The position numbers were made by a program, and so were the translations under genes. From an uncultured Anaerolineae bacterium (lineage in GTDB: Bacteria > Chloroflexota > Anaerolineae > Aggregatilineales > UBA2796), in the NCBI GenBank assembly GCA_938005675.1, contig CALKXH010000089.1:1-35712 (forward strand): a DNA stretch of 35,712 bases, given 5' to 3'. The notes under the pieces were generated by a model. The model was not told where the DNA came from, made no database searches, and saw only the letters and a list, made by a program, of their open reading frames with translations. Positions 25,391 to 32,686 of this stretch are shown piece by piece. Every line of letters begins with the position of its first letter. Within the stretch, counting starts at the first letter, position 1.

Positions 25391-26887
25391 ATGCTGCGAA
25401 ATAATCCGCTGCTGTATGAGATCAACACGTGGGTATGGTTGGAGGAGCTGCGCCAGCGCTACAACCAGCCGCTCACCCTCGCCGACTTGCCCGATGAGGT
25501 CTTCGATGAGCTGGCGGGCTTGCACATCGATGCCGTCTGGCTGATGGGCATCTGGGAGCGCAGCCCGCACGGGCGCGAGATCGCCCGCCACCTGAATTTC
25601 CTGATCGAAGAGTATCGGCGCGCCCTGCCCAGCGTCACACAGGCGCAGATCATCGGCTCGCCTTACGCCGTCTACCGCTACGCCGTGGACGCGCATTACG
25701 GCGGGCGCGAGGCGCTGGCGAGCTTCCGCCGCAAGCTGGCTGAGCGCGGGATCAAGCTGATCCTCGATTTCGTGCCCAATCACGTCGCAGTCGACCATCA
25801 CTGGACGGCAGACGCGCCCGACGCGCTGATCCAAGCCACGCCTGAGCAAGCCGCCGCCCAGCCCAATCTATACTTCGCCGCCCCCCGCCCAGAGGCGAAC
25901 GGTCGCTACTTCGCCCACGGGCGCGACCCGTACTTCCCGGCTTGGTCGGATACGGCGCAAGTCGACGCTTTCTCGCCTTTGGCGCGCCAAGTCACCCTGC
26001 AGACCCTCTGCGAGATCGCCGAGCAGTGCGATGGCGTGCGCTGCGATATGGCGATGCTGCTGGTCAATCGCGTCTTCAGCCAGACCTGGCAGCGCCCTGA
26101 ACTGCCCGATCAAGAGTTCTGGATCGAGGTGATCGGCGGCGTGCGCGCCCAACACCCCGACTTCCTGTTCATGGCGGAGGTCTACTGGGATATGGAGGCG
26201 GAGCTCTTGGCGCAAGGCTTCGATTACACCTACGATAAGCGCCTCTACGACCGCCTGCTGCACGAGTCGCCCGCCGCCGTGCGCGATCACCTCACAGCGG
26301 CGCTCAGCTACCAGCGCCGCATGGTGCGCTTCACCGAGAATCACGACGAGGCGCGCAGCATGGCGAGCTTCGGGCGCACGCGCGGACACATGGCGGCGCT
26401 GCTGTGCGCCACCTTGCCCGGCATGACCCTATTCTACGAAGGGCAGTTCGAGGGCAGGCGCGTCAAGTTGCCCGTGCAGCTGGGCGCGCGCCCGCACGAG
26501 CCAGTTGAGCTTGAGACGCAAGCCTTCTACCGCGCGCTGCTGGCGGAGGTCGACGCGCCCATCTACCATGAGGGCGTCTTCAACCTGCTCGGCACGCTGC
26601 CGCTGAGCGGCGGCAGCCACAACGAGCCGCTGCTCGCCTACACCTGGACGCTCGGCGACGAACGGCGGCTGATCGCGCTGAACCTGAGCCGCGATAGCGC
26701 CGCGCAAGGGCGCGTCATGCTGGGCGACCCAGCGCTGGGCGGCGCGACCGCCTGGCGCTTCAGCGACGTCTTCAATCGCGCCGAGACTTTCGTGATCCCG
26801 ACCGATTCGCTGCTCAGCGGCGGCGTGTACGCCTCGCTGCCGCCCAACGGCTTCAAGGTCTACCAAATTCAGGCGGCGGAGCGCTGA
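25391..26887 (+). CDS. GH13 alpha-amylase family enzyme
   Basis: The 498-residue protein has no signal peptide, so it is probably cytoplasmic. The family-13 catalytic barrel regions are visible: region I DFVPNH (126-131), region II GVRCDMA with nucleophile D219, region III FMAEVYWD with acid/base E263, and region IV FTENHDEAR with D319. A C-terminal beta domain follows (from about 410). The N-terminus (LLYEINTWVWLEEL) is typical of GH13 members acting on short glucans or transferring glycosyl units. The substrate is unresolved (amylase, maltosyltransferase and glucosidase are all possible). A CATAAT element at 25351-25356 may be the -10 box. No clear ribosome site precedes ATG 25391. Confidence 0.87.
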   Translation: MLRNNPLLYEINTWVWLEELRQRYNQPLTLADLPDEVFDELAGLHIDAVWLMGIWERSPHGREIARHLNFLIEEYRRALPSVTQAQIIGSPYAVYRYAVDAHYGGREALASFRRKLAERGIKLILDFVPNHVAVDHHWTADAPDALIQATPEQAAAQPNLYFAAPRPEANGRYFAHGRDPYFPAWSDTAQVDAFSPLARQVTLQTLCEIAEQCDGVRCDMAMLLVNRVFSQTWQRPELPDQEFWIEVIGGVRAQHPDFLFMAEVYWDMEAELLAQGFDYTYDKRLYDRLLHESPAAVRDHLTAALSYQRRMVRFTENHDEARSMASFGRTRGHMAALLCATLPGMTLFYEGQFEGRRVKLPVQLGARPHEPVELETQAFYRALLAEVDAPIYHEGVFNLLGTLPLSGGSHNEPLLAYTWTLGDERRLIALNLSRDSAAQGRVMLGDPALGGATAWRFSDVFNRAETFVIPTDSLLSGGVYASLPPNGFKVYQIQAAER

Positions 26888-26903
26888 GGAGGCTCAAAAG
26901 AGC

Positions 26904-27473
26904 ATGGCACAAGCCCGCGCGCGCCTCAGCAGCGCCGAGTTCCGCCAATTTTGCGAGCTGCCTCACAACGCCCACAAGCGCTTTGAGCTGCACGAGGGAG
27001 AGATCGTCGAAGTGCCATCGCCCAGTCCCCTCCATCAGTGGATCGTCGCCCAGCTGGTCATTTGGATCGGCAAATTCCTTGAGCAGTTCCCGCTCGGCTA
27101 CGTCTTCGGCGATAACCTCGATTACGAGCCCGCCGACGGCGTGATCGTGCAGCCCGACCTCTCCTTCGTGAGCTTTGAGCGCGCCCCGCGCCTGCCCGAG
27201 CGCTTCGCCATCATGCCCGACTTGGCAGTTGAGGTCATGTCGCCTACGAATACCGAGCGCGATATGCTGCGCAAGGTGCTGCTGTACTTCGCCTACGGCG
27301 CCCGCGAGGTCTGGCTGATCTACCCTGAGGAGCGCATGATGCGCCTCTACACGCCCGCAGAGGCAGGCGCGCACGTCCGCCAATTTGTGGAGGGGGAGCA
27401 GCTCACGGGCAGCGCCGTCCTGCCCAATTTCGCGCTCAATATCGCCGATCTGTTCCCCAAAGCCGCGCAGTGA
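26904..27473 (+). CDS. Uma2 family (DUF820) endonuclease-fold protein
   Basis: The 189-residue protein shows the Uma2 layout: an N-terminal helix (LSSAEFRQFCELP), the RFELHEGEIVEVPSPSPLHQ segment, and the PD-(D/E)xK core with VQPDLSFVS (about 79-87), PDLAVEVMSPTNTERDMLRKVLLYFAYGAREVWLIYP (about 105-141) and a C-terminal NFALNIADLF. The acidic residues and Lys of the nuclease core are present. The biological role of these very common cyanobacterial and Chloroflexota proteins is not known. GAGGAGG precedes the ATG, 16 bases after the GH13 stop. Confidence 0.87.
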   Translation: MAQARARLSSAEFRQFCELPHNAHKRFELHEGEIVEVPSPSPLHQWIVAQLVIWIGKFLEQFPLGYVFGDNLDYEPADGVIVQPDLSFVSFERAPRLPERFAIMPDLAVEVMSPTNTERDMLRKVLLYFAYGAREVWLIYPEERMMRLYTPAEAGAHVRQFVEGEQLTGSAVLPNFALNIADLFPKAAQ

Positions 27474-27501
27474 GCGCCTGTGCATTTCAGGACGGGCGCG
27501 C

Positions 27502-27507
27502 TATACT
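27502..27507 (+). promoter_or_regulatory. possible -10 element of the chelatase locus
   Basis: TATACT lies 44 bases before the chlI ATG. No good -35 box is visible at the proper distance, so this is tentative. Confidence 0.3.
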
Positions 27508-27550
27508 CTCAGAACAGGCTGCGCGATGAACACAGTTAGAGAATATCCCA

Positions 27551-28657
27551 ATGGCTAGACAGTCCGTGTATCCTTTCAGCGCCATCGTCGGGCAGAGCCG
27601 CATGAAATTGGCGCTGTGCCTGAACGCGATCAATCCGAGCATCGGCGGCGTGCTGATTCGCGGCGAGCGCGGCACAGCCAAATCGACGGCGGTGCGCGCC
27701 CTCGCGGCGCTCTTGCCCGAAATCCGCGTGGTGGCGGATTGCCCCTTCAGCTGCGACCCCGACCGCCCCGATCTGCTCTGCGATGCGTGTCGCGAGCGCC
27801 TCGCGCGCGGCGAAGAGCTGCCCGTGGCGCGCCGCAAAATCCGCATGGTCGATCTGCCCGTCAGCGCCACCGAGGATCGCGTCGTCGGCACGCTCGATAT
27901 CGAGAAAGCCATCAAAAAGGGCGAGCGCCACTTCGATCCGGGCGTCCTCGCCGCCGCCAATCGCGGCATCCTGTACGTCGATGAGGTCAACCTGCTCGAC
28001 GATCACGTGGTCGATCTGCTGCTCGACTCGGCAGCCATGGGCGTCAACACGGTCGAGCGCGAAGGGATCAGCTTTCAGCACCCGGCGCGCTTCATCTTGG
28101 TCGGCACGATGAACCCGGAAGAAGGCGATCTGCGCCCGCAGCTGCTCGATCGCTTCGCGCTCTCGGTGGAGGTGCGCGGCATCACGACCGCGCGCGAGCG
28201 CATGGCGATCTTGGAGCGCCACATCGCCTTCGATGCCGATGCGGAGGCGTTCCGCGCCGCTTGGCAAGCCTCCGAGCAGAAACTGAGCGATGAGATCGAG
28301 GCAGCCCGCCAAATCGTCGATCAGGTCAGCTACACCAGCCGCGATCTGTTCACCATCGCCAACCTGACCGCCAGCTTGGGCGTGGACGGTCACCGCGCCG
28401 ACTTGGTCATCCTCAAGACTGCCCGCGCGCACGCCGCCTTCGAAGGGCGCAAGCGCATCAGCGAGCGCGACATCATGATCGCGGCGGAACTGGCTTTGCC
28501 GCATCGCCTCAAGCGCGGTCCGTTCCACGAGGCGCAAGCCAGCCTCGCCAACCTTGAAGAGCGCGTTCAGCAGCTGCAGGCGCAATACGAGCCGACCGAT
28601 CAGCTGGAGACCATCCCGCAGGCTGCCGCGGCGGATAAAAAAAAAGCCCGTCCGTGA
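27551..28657 (+). CDS. chlI: ChlI/BchI-type AAA+ chelatase subunit, and N-terminal half of a possible frameshifted ChlD
   Basis: The 368-residue protein is an AAA+ ATPase of the magnesium/cobalt chelatase motor. It has Walker [10 protein letters not shown] (38-46), a four-cysteine insertion (C64, C68, C77, C80; a possible zinc site), Walker [11 protein letters not shown] (140-149), sensor 1 [10 protein letters not shown] (183-192) and the arginine-finger segment [14 protein letters not shown] helical lid and a coiled tail (330-350) follow. The zero-frame stop TGA (28655-28657) comes three codons after AAA-AAA-AAA (codons 363-365). A -1 slip on that A9 run would bypass the stop and continue into the VWA gene. 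Alone it is a normal-length small subunit. Cobalt insertion with CobN is the likeliest role in a non-phototroph (inference; cobN is not in the window). Confidence 0.93.
   Translation: MARQSVYPFSAIVGQSRMKLALCLNAINPSIGGVLIRGERGTAKSTAVRALAALLPEIRVVADCPFSCDPDRPDLLCDACRERLARGEELPVARRKIRMVDLPVSATEDRVVGTLDIEKAIKKGERHFDPGVLAAANRGILYVDEVNLLDDHVVDLLLDSAAMGVNTVEREGISFQHPARFILVGTMNPEEGDLRPQLLDRFALSVEVRGITTARERMAILERHIAFDADAEAFRAAWQASEQKLSDEIEAARQIVDQVSYTSRDLFTIANLTASLGVDGHRADLVILKTARAHAAFEGRKRISERDIMIAAELALPHRLKRGPFHEAQASLANLEERVQQLQAQYEPTDQLETIPQAAAADKKKARP
28637..28645 (+). promoter_or_regulatory. A9 slippery run: candidate -1 frameshift / transcript slippage site
   Basis: Nine A bases are read in the chlI frame as three Lys codons (363-365). 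They offer A-AAA-AAA heptamers on which tandem tRNA-Lys can slip -1. The -1 frame has a TAA at 28636-28638 just before the run, then is open through AGC CCG TCC GTG into the VWA gene. RNA polymerase stuttering to A10 would give the same frame. GCCCGTC (28646-28652), immediately 3', is exactly complementary to GACGGGC (28695-28701), with a small CGGC-TGA-GCCG hairpin (28676-28686) inside. The spacing is shorter than the usual 5-9 bases for a stimulatory structure. Confidence 0.7.
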
Positions 28658-29601
28658 GCGCGGAGCAGAGCCAGTCGGCTGAGCCGCAGCCTGAGACGGG
28701 CGAGGCTGAGCCCGCCCTGCAATCGGTCTTCGACCGACGCGACGCCCGCTGGTGGGAGGGCGGCAAGCGCGTCGATCCGTCGGCGGAATTCAACACCCGC
28801 AAGCTGGATACGCCCCTAGACCGCCTCACGCGCAAGACGGCGGGTCGGCGCAGCCAGACGCGCACCGAGCGCAAGCGCGGGCGCTACATTCGGGCGCGCC
28901 CAGCCGACGCCAAGCCCGACGACATCGCTTTTGACGCCACGCTGCGCGCCGCCGCGCCCTATCAGCGCCGCCGCCCGCACCACAACCTCGCCTATAGCAT
29001 CGAAAAGCAAGACCTGCAGCGTAAAGTCCGCGTCAAGCGCGCCGCTAACCTGATCTTGTTCGTGGTGGATGCCTCGTGGAGCATGGCGGTCACCGAGCGG
29101 ATGCAGGCGACTAAGGGCGCCATCCTCTCCCTGCTGACCGATGCCTATCAGCGCCGCGACCGCGTCGGCTTGATCGTCTTCCAGAAGGATCGGGCGAATT
29201 TGATCTTGCCGCCCACCAACTCGGTCGTCTTGGCGCGCAAGGCGTTGGCGGAGATTCCAGTCGGCGGCAAGACGCCGCTCTCCGCCGGCTTGCTCTTGGC
29301 GCTGCAAGTCTTCGAGCGCGAGAAGCGCCTGCATCCGGATGTGATGCCGCTGATGATCCTGCTGACCGACGGGGCGGGCAACGTCTCGCTGACCGATCTG
29401 CCGCCTCAGCAGGAGGCGCATCAGCTGGCGGAGCGCATCCGCGCGGCGAACATCCGCAGCGTGACCATCAACATGGAGCATCCCGCCTTCGATCAGGGCT
29501 TGGCGCGCCAGTTGGCGGAGCATCTGGGCAGCCCGTGCTTCGCCCTCGCCGATCTGCGCTCCGAGACGCTCTATCAGGCGGTGCGCCAGCAGCTGGAGTG
29601 A
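28654..29601 (+). CDS. chlD: ChlD-type linker plus VWA domain (C-terminal half of medium chelatase subunit)
   Basis: The 315 residues from the GTG comprise a polar acidic/proline segment (1-25), then the ChlD-specific linker ([17 protein letters not shown] near 64-80 and [14 protein letters not shown] near 89-102). A VWA domain (about 130-315) has the metal-ion site D139-x-S141-x-S143, T207 and D239. A normal ChlD has an N-terminal AAA+ domain before this linker; it is missing here. The GTG overlaps the chlI stop (GTGA) and has no Shine-Dalgarno site apart from the A9 run. So the half gene may be reached by coupling, or by -1 frameshifting that yields a 683-residue AAA+-linker-VWA protein of ordinary ChlD length. 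Confidence 0.88.
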   Translation: MSAEQSQSAEPQPETGEAEPALQSVFDRRDARWWEGGKRVDPSAEFNTRKLDTPLDRLTRKTAGRRSQTRTERKRGRYIRARPADAKPDDIAFDATLRAAAPYQRRRPHHNLAYSIEKQDLQRKVRVKRAANLILFVVDASWSMAVTERMQATKGAILSLLTDAYQRRDRVGLIVFQKDRANLILPPTNSVVLARKALAEIPVGGKTPLSAGLLLALQVFEREKRLHPDVMPLMILLTDGAGNVSLTDLPPQQEAHQLAERIRAANIRSVTINMEHPAFDQGLARQLAEHLGSPCFALADLRSETLYQAVRQQLE

Positions 29602-29603
29602 GC

Positions 29604-30695
29604 CTACGGCTTCAGCACGGCGAAGACCACGATGCGCTTGGTGTTGACGCGGTAAGGATAGCACGAGATCAGGGTCAGGCGGGCGATATCGCCGCCGCCG
29701 CTCAGCACCCAGACGTCCGTCGGCGAGACGATCTGATGCCCTTTGATGACGCCGCGCTCGGCGTTGGGCTGCACGATGTAGGTGTAGTCCTTCGTCCACG
29801 TGCTGACGATGATCTCATCGCCGGGCTGCAGGCGGTCGAGGTGGCGGAAAATCTCGCCGTAGATGTCGTTGTGGGCGGAGAGCACCATGTTGCCGCGCTC
29901 GCCCGGCTTGGCGCTGCCGATGTGATGCCCGACGCCCAGTTTGAGCGCCTCCCAGTCGTCGCCGCTGACGATCTGACTATCCACGCCGATGCGCGGGATG
30001 CGGATGCGCACTGGCCCCTCGCGGCTGGGCGTGGGACGGCGGGCGGGCAGGCTCGCTGCGAAATTGGCGAACTGATCGCGGTATTGGGCGGGCACTTCCT
30101 CAAGGTTGAAGACTGCCTCGTCCTCGCGGAAGGTGTGCCCGCCCGGCAAGACCACGGCGCTCAGGTTGATCAGCGGCGTGGGCGTGGGCGGCACGAATTG
30201 CGCGCGGCGAGTCGCCTCTGCCTCAGCTTGCAGCAGGGCGCTCTGGCGCGAGACCTCCTCAAAGGATTGCAGCAAGCCGATCAGCAGGACGATCAAGCCG
30301 ACGGCGGCGGCGACCTCCACGGCGGTGAGCGCGGCGTTCCACAGCTGCTTGCGCCGTCGGCGCGCCTGTTCAGGATCGACCGTGCGGGCGGCGCGCTGCT
30401 CCAGCTCATCCTCAAAGGTCACGTCGGCGAAGTAATCGGCGCGGCGAGCGGGCGGAGTCGCTTGCGCGGGCGCCGCCTGCGAGCCATCGGCGGCGCGCGG
30501 CTCGATTGGCACGGGCGCGCGGTCGGGCGTGAGGCGCTCCGTGACTGGCACATCGACGGGGCGCGCGCCTGCGATGCGCCGTCCCTTGCTGGCGTAGGTC
30601 TGCAGGCGGGCGAGGCGCGCCTCGCGCTTGCGGATGGCGAGGATGCGCTCCAGCTCTTCAATCGAAAGCTCATCGACGGGGCGTTTATCGCGCAT
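29604..30695 (-). CDS. membrane-anchored sortase with long cytoplasmic N-terminus
   Basis: The protein has 363 residues. A cytoplasmic, highly charged and low-complexity N-terminal region (1-118) precedes one membrane helix (about 119-143), an extracellular Pro/Thr linker (PPTPTPLINLS) and the sortase beta-barrel (about 225-363). Catalytic residues are visible: H275 (LSAHND), C345 in the TLISC motif, and R354 (NTKR). It should join surface proteins to each other or to the envelope by transpeptidation. No sorting-signal substrate was seen in this window. An N-terminus of 118 residues is long for a sortase. GAGGGAA precedes the ATG. It follows the methyltransferase gene after 19 bases, in the same operon. 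Confidence 0.88.
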   Translation of the reverse strand: MRDKRPVDELSIEELERILAIRKREARLARLQTYASKGRRIAGARPVDVPVTERLTPDRAPVPIEPRAADGSQAAPAQATPPARRADYFADVTFEDELEQRAARTVDPEQARRRRKQLWNAALTAVEVAAAVGLIVLLIGLLQSFEEVSRQSALLQAEAEATRRAQFVPPTPTPLINLSAVVLPGGHTFREDEAVFNLEEVPAQYRDQFANFAASLPARRPTPSREGPVRIRIPRIGVDSQIVSGDDWEALKLGVGHHIGSAKPGERGNMVLSAHNDIYGEIFRHLDRLQPGDEIIVSTWTKDYTYIVQPNAERGVIKGHQIVSPTDVWVLSGGGDIARLTLISCYPYRVNTKRIVVFAVLKP

Positions 30696-30714
30696 GAAGG
30701 GCTTCCCTCAAAGG

Positions 30715-31533
30715 CTAACGGCGTTTCGCCGCGACGGCGAACACCTCGCGTTCGAAGAACCAGCGGAAAGGCGGCACGTGGAAGGCGAAGCTGCGCAGCA
30801 GGTCGATCAGCAGCGGATTCTGCCTGCCTTGCGGCGGCGAATCCAGCCAGACTCGGCTGCGGAAGCCCGCCCGCGCCAGCGCCCGCCGCAAACTGAGCAT
30901 CGATTGCTCGTTGACGTGAACCTCTTGGTTGACGCTGACCAAGAAGGCGCGCGGATTGGACGGATAGCGCGCGCCCTGCCCCAGCAGCCGCCGAAAAGTC
31001 CGCACCAACGGATAGGCGTAGCGGTCGTACCAGACGTTGGGCGCCGTGTGGACGATCAGCCGCCCGTCCGCCTTCAGCACGCGATGAATCTCGCGGAGCG
31101 CCTGGTGCAGCTCCCAAGGGTGCAGATGCTCCACCACATCGAAGAGCAGGACGCGGTCGAAGTAGGCGCTGGGGAAGGGCAAGCGCTTGGCATCCGCCTG
31201 CGCCACCCCGATTTTGCCCTGCGCGCCGCTGGTATGTTGGGCGATCTCTTTAGAGAGCTGCACGGCGGCGACGGCGTAATCGATCCCGTAGGCGTTGGCG
31301 CCCAGCTTGGCGCAATGTCTCAGGATTTCGCCGCGCCCGCAGCCCACGTCCAGCACGTGCATGCCCGCCTCGACTGCAGCGAGGGCGAAGGCGGCGCTCA
31401 GGCGGCGCGAGAGGTGCTCGCCCTCGCTGCGCACGAATTCGTCGTAACCTTCGCAGGCGGTCAGGAAGTATTCTTCGGTGTAGCGCGCCGCAGGGACGGG
31501 CGCTTCGGGCGCTTGGCGAGTCTGCTTTTCCAA
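30715..31533 (-). CDS. class I SAM-dependent methyltransferase
   Basis: The 272-residue protein contains motif I VLDVGCGRGEIL (60-71), the acidic loop after strand 2 (YGIDYA), QADAKRLPFPSAYFDRVLLFDVVEHLHP (motifs II-III, about 112-139) and LREIHRVLKADGRLIVHTAPN. This is the UbiE/Methyltransf_11 type. C-terminal hydrophobic patches (FAFHVPPFRWFFE) suggest a lipid or membrane-near substrate, but none can be named. The only in-frame start near the N-terminus is TTG at 31533, as an in-frame stop lies nine codons upstream. No strong ribosome site is visible, so the start is less certain. Confidence 0.82.
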   Translation of the reverse strand: MEKQTRQAPEAPVPAARYTEEYFLTACEGYDEFVRSEGEHLSRRLSAAFALAAVEAGMHVLDVGCGRGEILRHCAKLGANAYGIDYAVAAVQLSKEIAQHTSGAQGKIGVAQADAKRLPFPSAYFDRVLLFDVVEHLHPWELHQALREIHRVLKADGRLIVHTAPNVWYDRYAYPLVRTFRRLLGQGARYPSNPRAFLVSVNQEVHVNEQSMLSLRRALARAGFRSRVWLDSPPQGRQNPLLIDLLRSFAFHVPPFRWFFEREVFAVAAKRR

Positions 31534-31567
31534 AGGATCGTCCGAACTTTCTATGCTCTAAATCAGC

Positions 31568-31615
31568 CTTAAACCAATCGGAGCGCATTATACCAAGCGA
31601 GGCGGCTTAAACCAA
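31568..31615 (-). repeat. pair of 10-bp direct repeats in the methyltransferase promoter
   Basis: TTGGTTTAAG (minus-strand reading) occurs at 31615-31606 and again at 31577-31568, 38 bases apart. One copy supplies the -35 box of the methyltransferase promoter and the other lies in the early leader, so they bracket the -10 box. This spacing could suit a regulator binding two sites. Confidence 0.5.
31587..31615 (-). promoter_or_regulatory. promoter of the methyltransferase-sortase operon
   Basis: TTGGTT (31615 to 31610) and a perfect TATAAT (31592 to 31587) are 17 bases apart on the minus strand. The TTG start of the gene is about 47 bases further on. Confidence 0.65.
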
Positions 31616-31640
31616 ACTATGACGCCGCCCGCCGTTTTCA

Positions 31641-31669
31641 TTGACACGTCGTCTCACAAACGGTACAAT
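31641..31669 (+). promoter_or_regulatory. strong sigma70-type promoter of znuACB
   Basis: A perfect TTGACA (31641-31646) and TACAAT (31664-31669) have a 17-base spacer. Transcription should begin near 31676, giving a leader of about 25 bases that contains AAGGAGG before the znuA ATG. Confidence 0.8.
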
Positions 31670-31675
31670 GAGACG
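31650..31675 (+). promoter_or_regulatory. inverted repeat overlapping the znuACB promoter: candidate metal-repressor operator
   Basis: CGTCTCA (31650-31656) and TGAGACG (31669-31675) are perfect 7-base inverted arms separated by 12 bases. The element runs from within the -35/-10 spacer to just before the expected transcription start, so a bound dimer would block polymerase. A Zur- or DtxR-type repressor is the natural guess for a zinc uptake operon. The sequence does not match the E. coli Zur box, so the regulator is not identified. Confidence 0.6.
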
Positions 31676-31701
31676 CGCTGTTAGTTAAGGAGGATAAACT
31701 T

Positions 31702-32685
31702 ATGTTTTCTCGGCATTTGCGCGCGCTCAGCCTATTCCTATGCGCGGCTTTGTTGGTGGCGCTCGTCTTGCCCGTCGGGAGGGGCATAGCCGAAACTCGC
31801 TTGAAGGTTGTGGCGACTTTCAGCATCTTGGGCGATTGGATCGCCAACGTTGCCGCTGACAAGATCGAGTTGAAAGTTTTGGTCGGTCCCGGCAGCGACT
31901 CGCACACTTACGAGCCGACGCCCGCCGATAGCGCCGCCCTCAGCGATGCCGACCTGATCTTCGAGATCGGCGCTGAGTTCGAGCCGTGGCTGGAGGCGCT
32001 GATCGAGTCCTCCGGCACGAAGGCGAAGCGCGTCGTGCTGACCGAAGGCTTCGAGCTGTTGCCCTTCGAGGGCGAGCACGAGCATGGTGATGAAGGCGAC
32101 ATGCATCACGGCGGCGAGGGCGAGAAAAAGGACGAGCATGGCGGGCATGAGCACGGCGAGTTCGATCCGCACGTCTGGCACGACGTCTCGCTGGTCATTC
32201 GGATGATCGAGCGCATCCGCGACGCGCTGATCGAGGCGGACTCCGCCAACGCCGAGGCTTACACGCTCAACGCCGCGCAGTACATCGCCGCTTTGGGCTT
32301 GCTGGACGCCGAGATTCTGATCGCGGTCGATGAAGTCCCTGAGGCGCGCCGCATCCTGATCACCACCCACGAGACCTTCGCCTATTTCGGGGCGCGCTAC
32401 GGCTTCAAGGTGGATAGCGCGCTGGGCGTGACGACCGAAGCCGCCGATCCGTCGGCGGGCGAGATCGCCGCGCTGATCGAGCGCATCAAGGCGGCGGGCG
32501 TGCCTGCCATCTTCGCCGATAACGTCACCAATCCGCGCCTGATGGAGCAGATCGCCCGCGAGGCGGGCGTCAAGCTGGCGCCGTCGCTCTTCACCGACGC
32601 GCTGGGCGAGCCCGGCAGCGAGGGCGAGACCTACCTGAAGATGATGCGCCACAACCTGCGCACGATCATCGAGGCGCTGAAGTGA
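31702..32685 (+). CDS. znuA: zinc ABC transporter substrate-binding protein (ZnuA/TroA type)
   Basis: The 327-residue protein has an N-terminal secretion signal (about 1-30). It belongs to the cluster A-I metal-binding proteins. Probable metal ligands are H68 (SDSHTYEPTP), H157 (DPHVWHD), H223 (TTHETFAYFG) and D299 (FTDALG). Three His plus one Asp favours zinc over manganese. A His/Glu/Asp-rich loop at 125-153 (EHEHGDEGDMHHGG...) is the typical zinc-acquiring loop of ZnuA proteins. AAGGAGG lies at an ideal distance before the ATG. Its stop is one base from the ATG of the ATPase gene. Confidence 0.93.
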   Translation: MFSRHLRALSLFLCAALLVALVLPVGRGIAETRLKVVATFSILGDWIANVAADKIELKVLVGPGSDSHTYEPTPADSAALSDADLIFEIGAEFEPWLEALIESSGTKAKRVVLTEGFELLPFEGEHEHGDEGDMHHGGEGEKKDEHGGHEHGEFDPHVWHDVSLVIRMIERIRDALIEADSANAEAYTLNAAQYIAALGLLDAEILIAVDEVPEARRILITTHETFAYFGARYGFKVDSALGVTTEAADPSAGEIAALIERIKAAGVPAIFADNVTNPRLMEQIAREAGVKLAPSLFTDALGEPGSEGETYLKMMRHNLRTIIEALK

Positions 32686-32686
32686 G

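Noticed and set aside
27526-27558. Ten-codon reading frame (ATG to TAG) overlapping the chlI start, a possible leader peptide.
   Set aside because: It has no Shine-Dalgarno site, no regulatory codon run and no alternative hairpins; most likely chance.
28634-28657. The chlI/chlD frame change as a simple sequencing error or inactivating frameshift.
   Set aside because: An A9 homopolymer could be miscounted, so this cannot be excluded. However, chlI alone is a complete, normal-length small subunit, the stop follows the run closely, and the pattern fits known chlD frameshift signals. It is kept as programmed until reads are checked.
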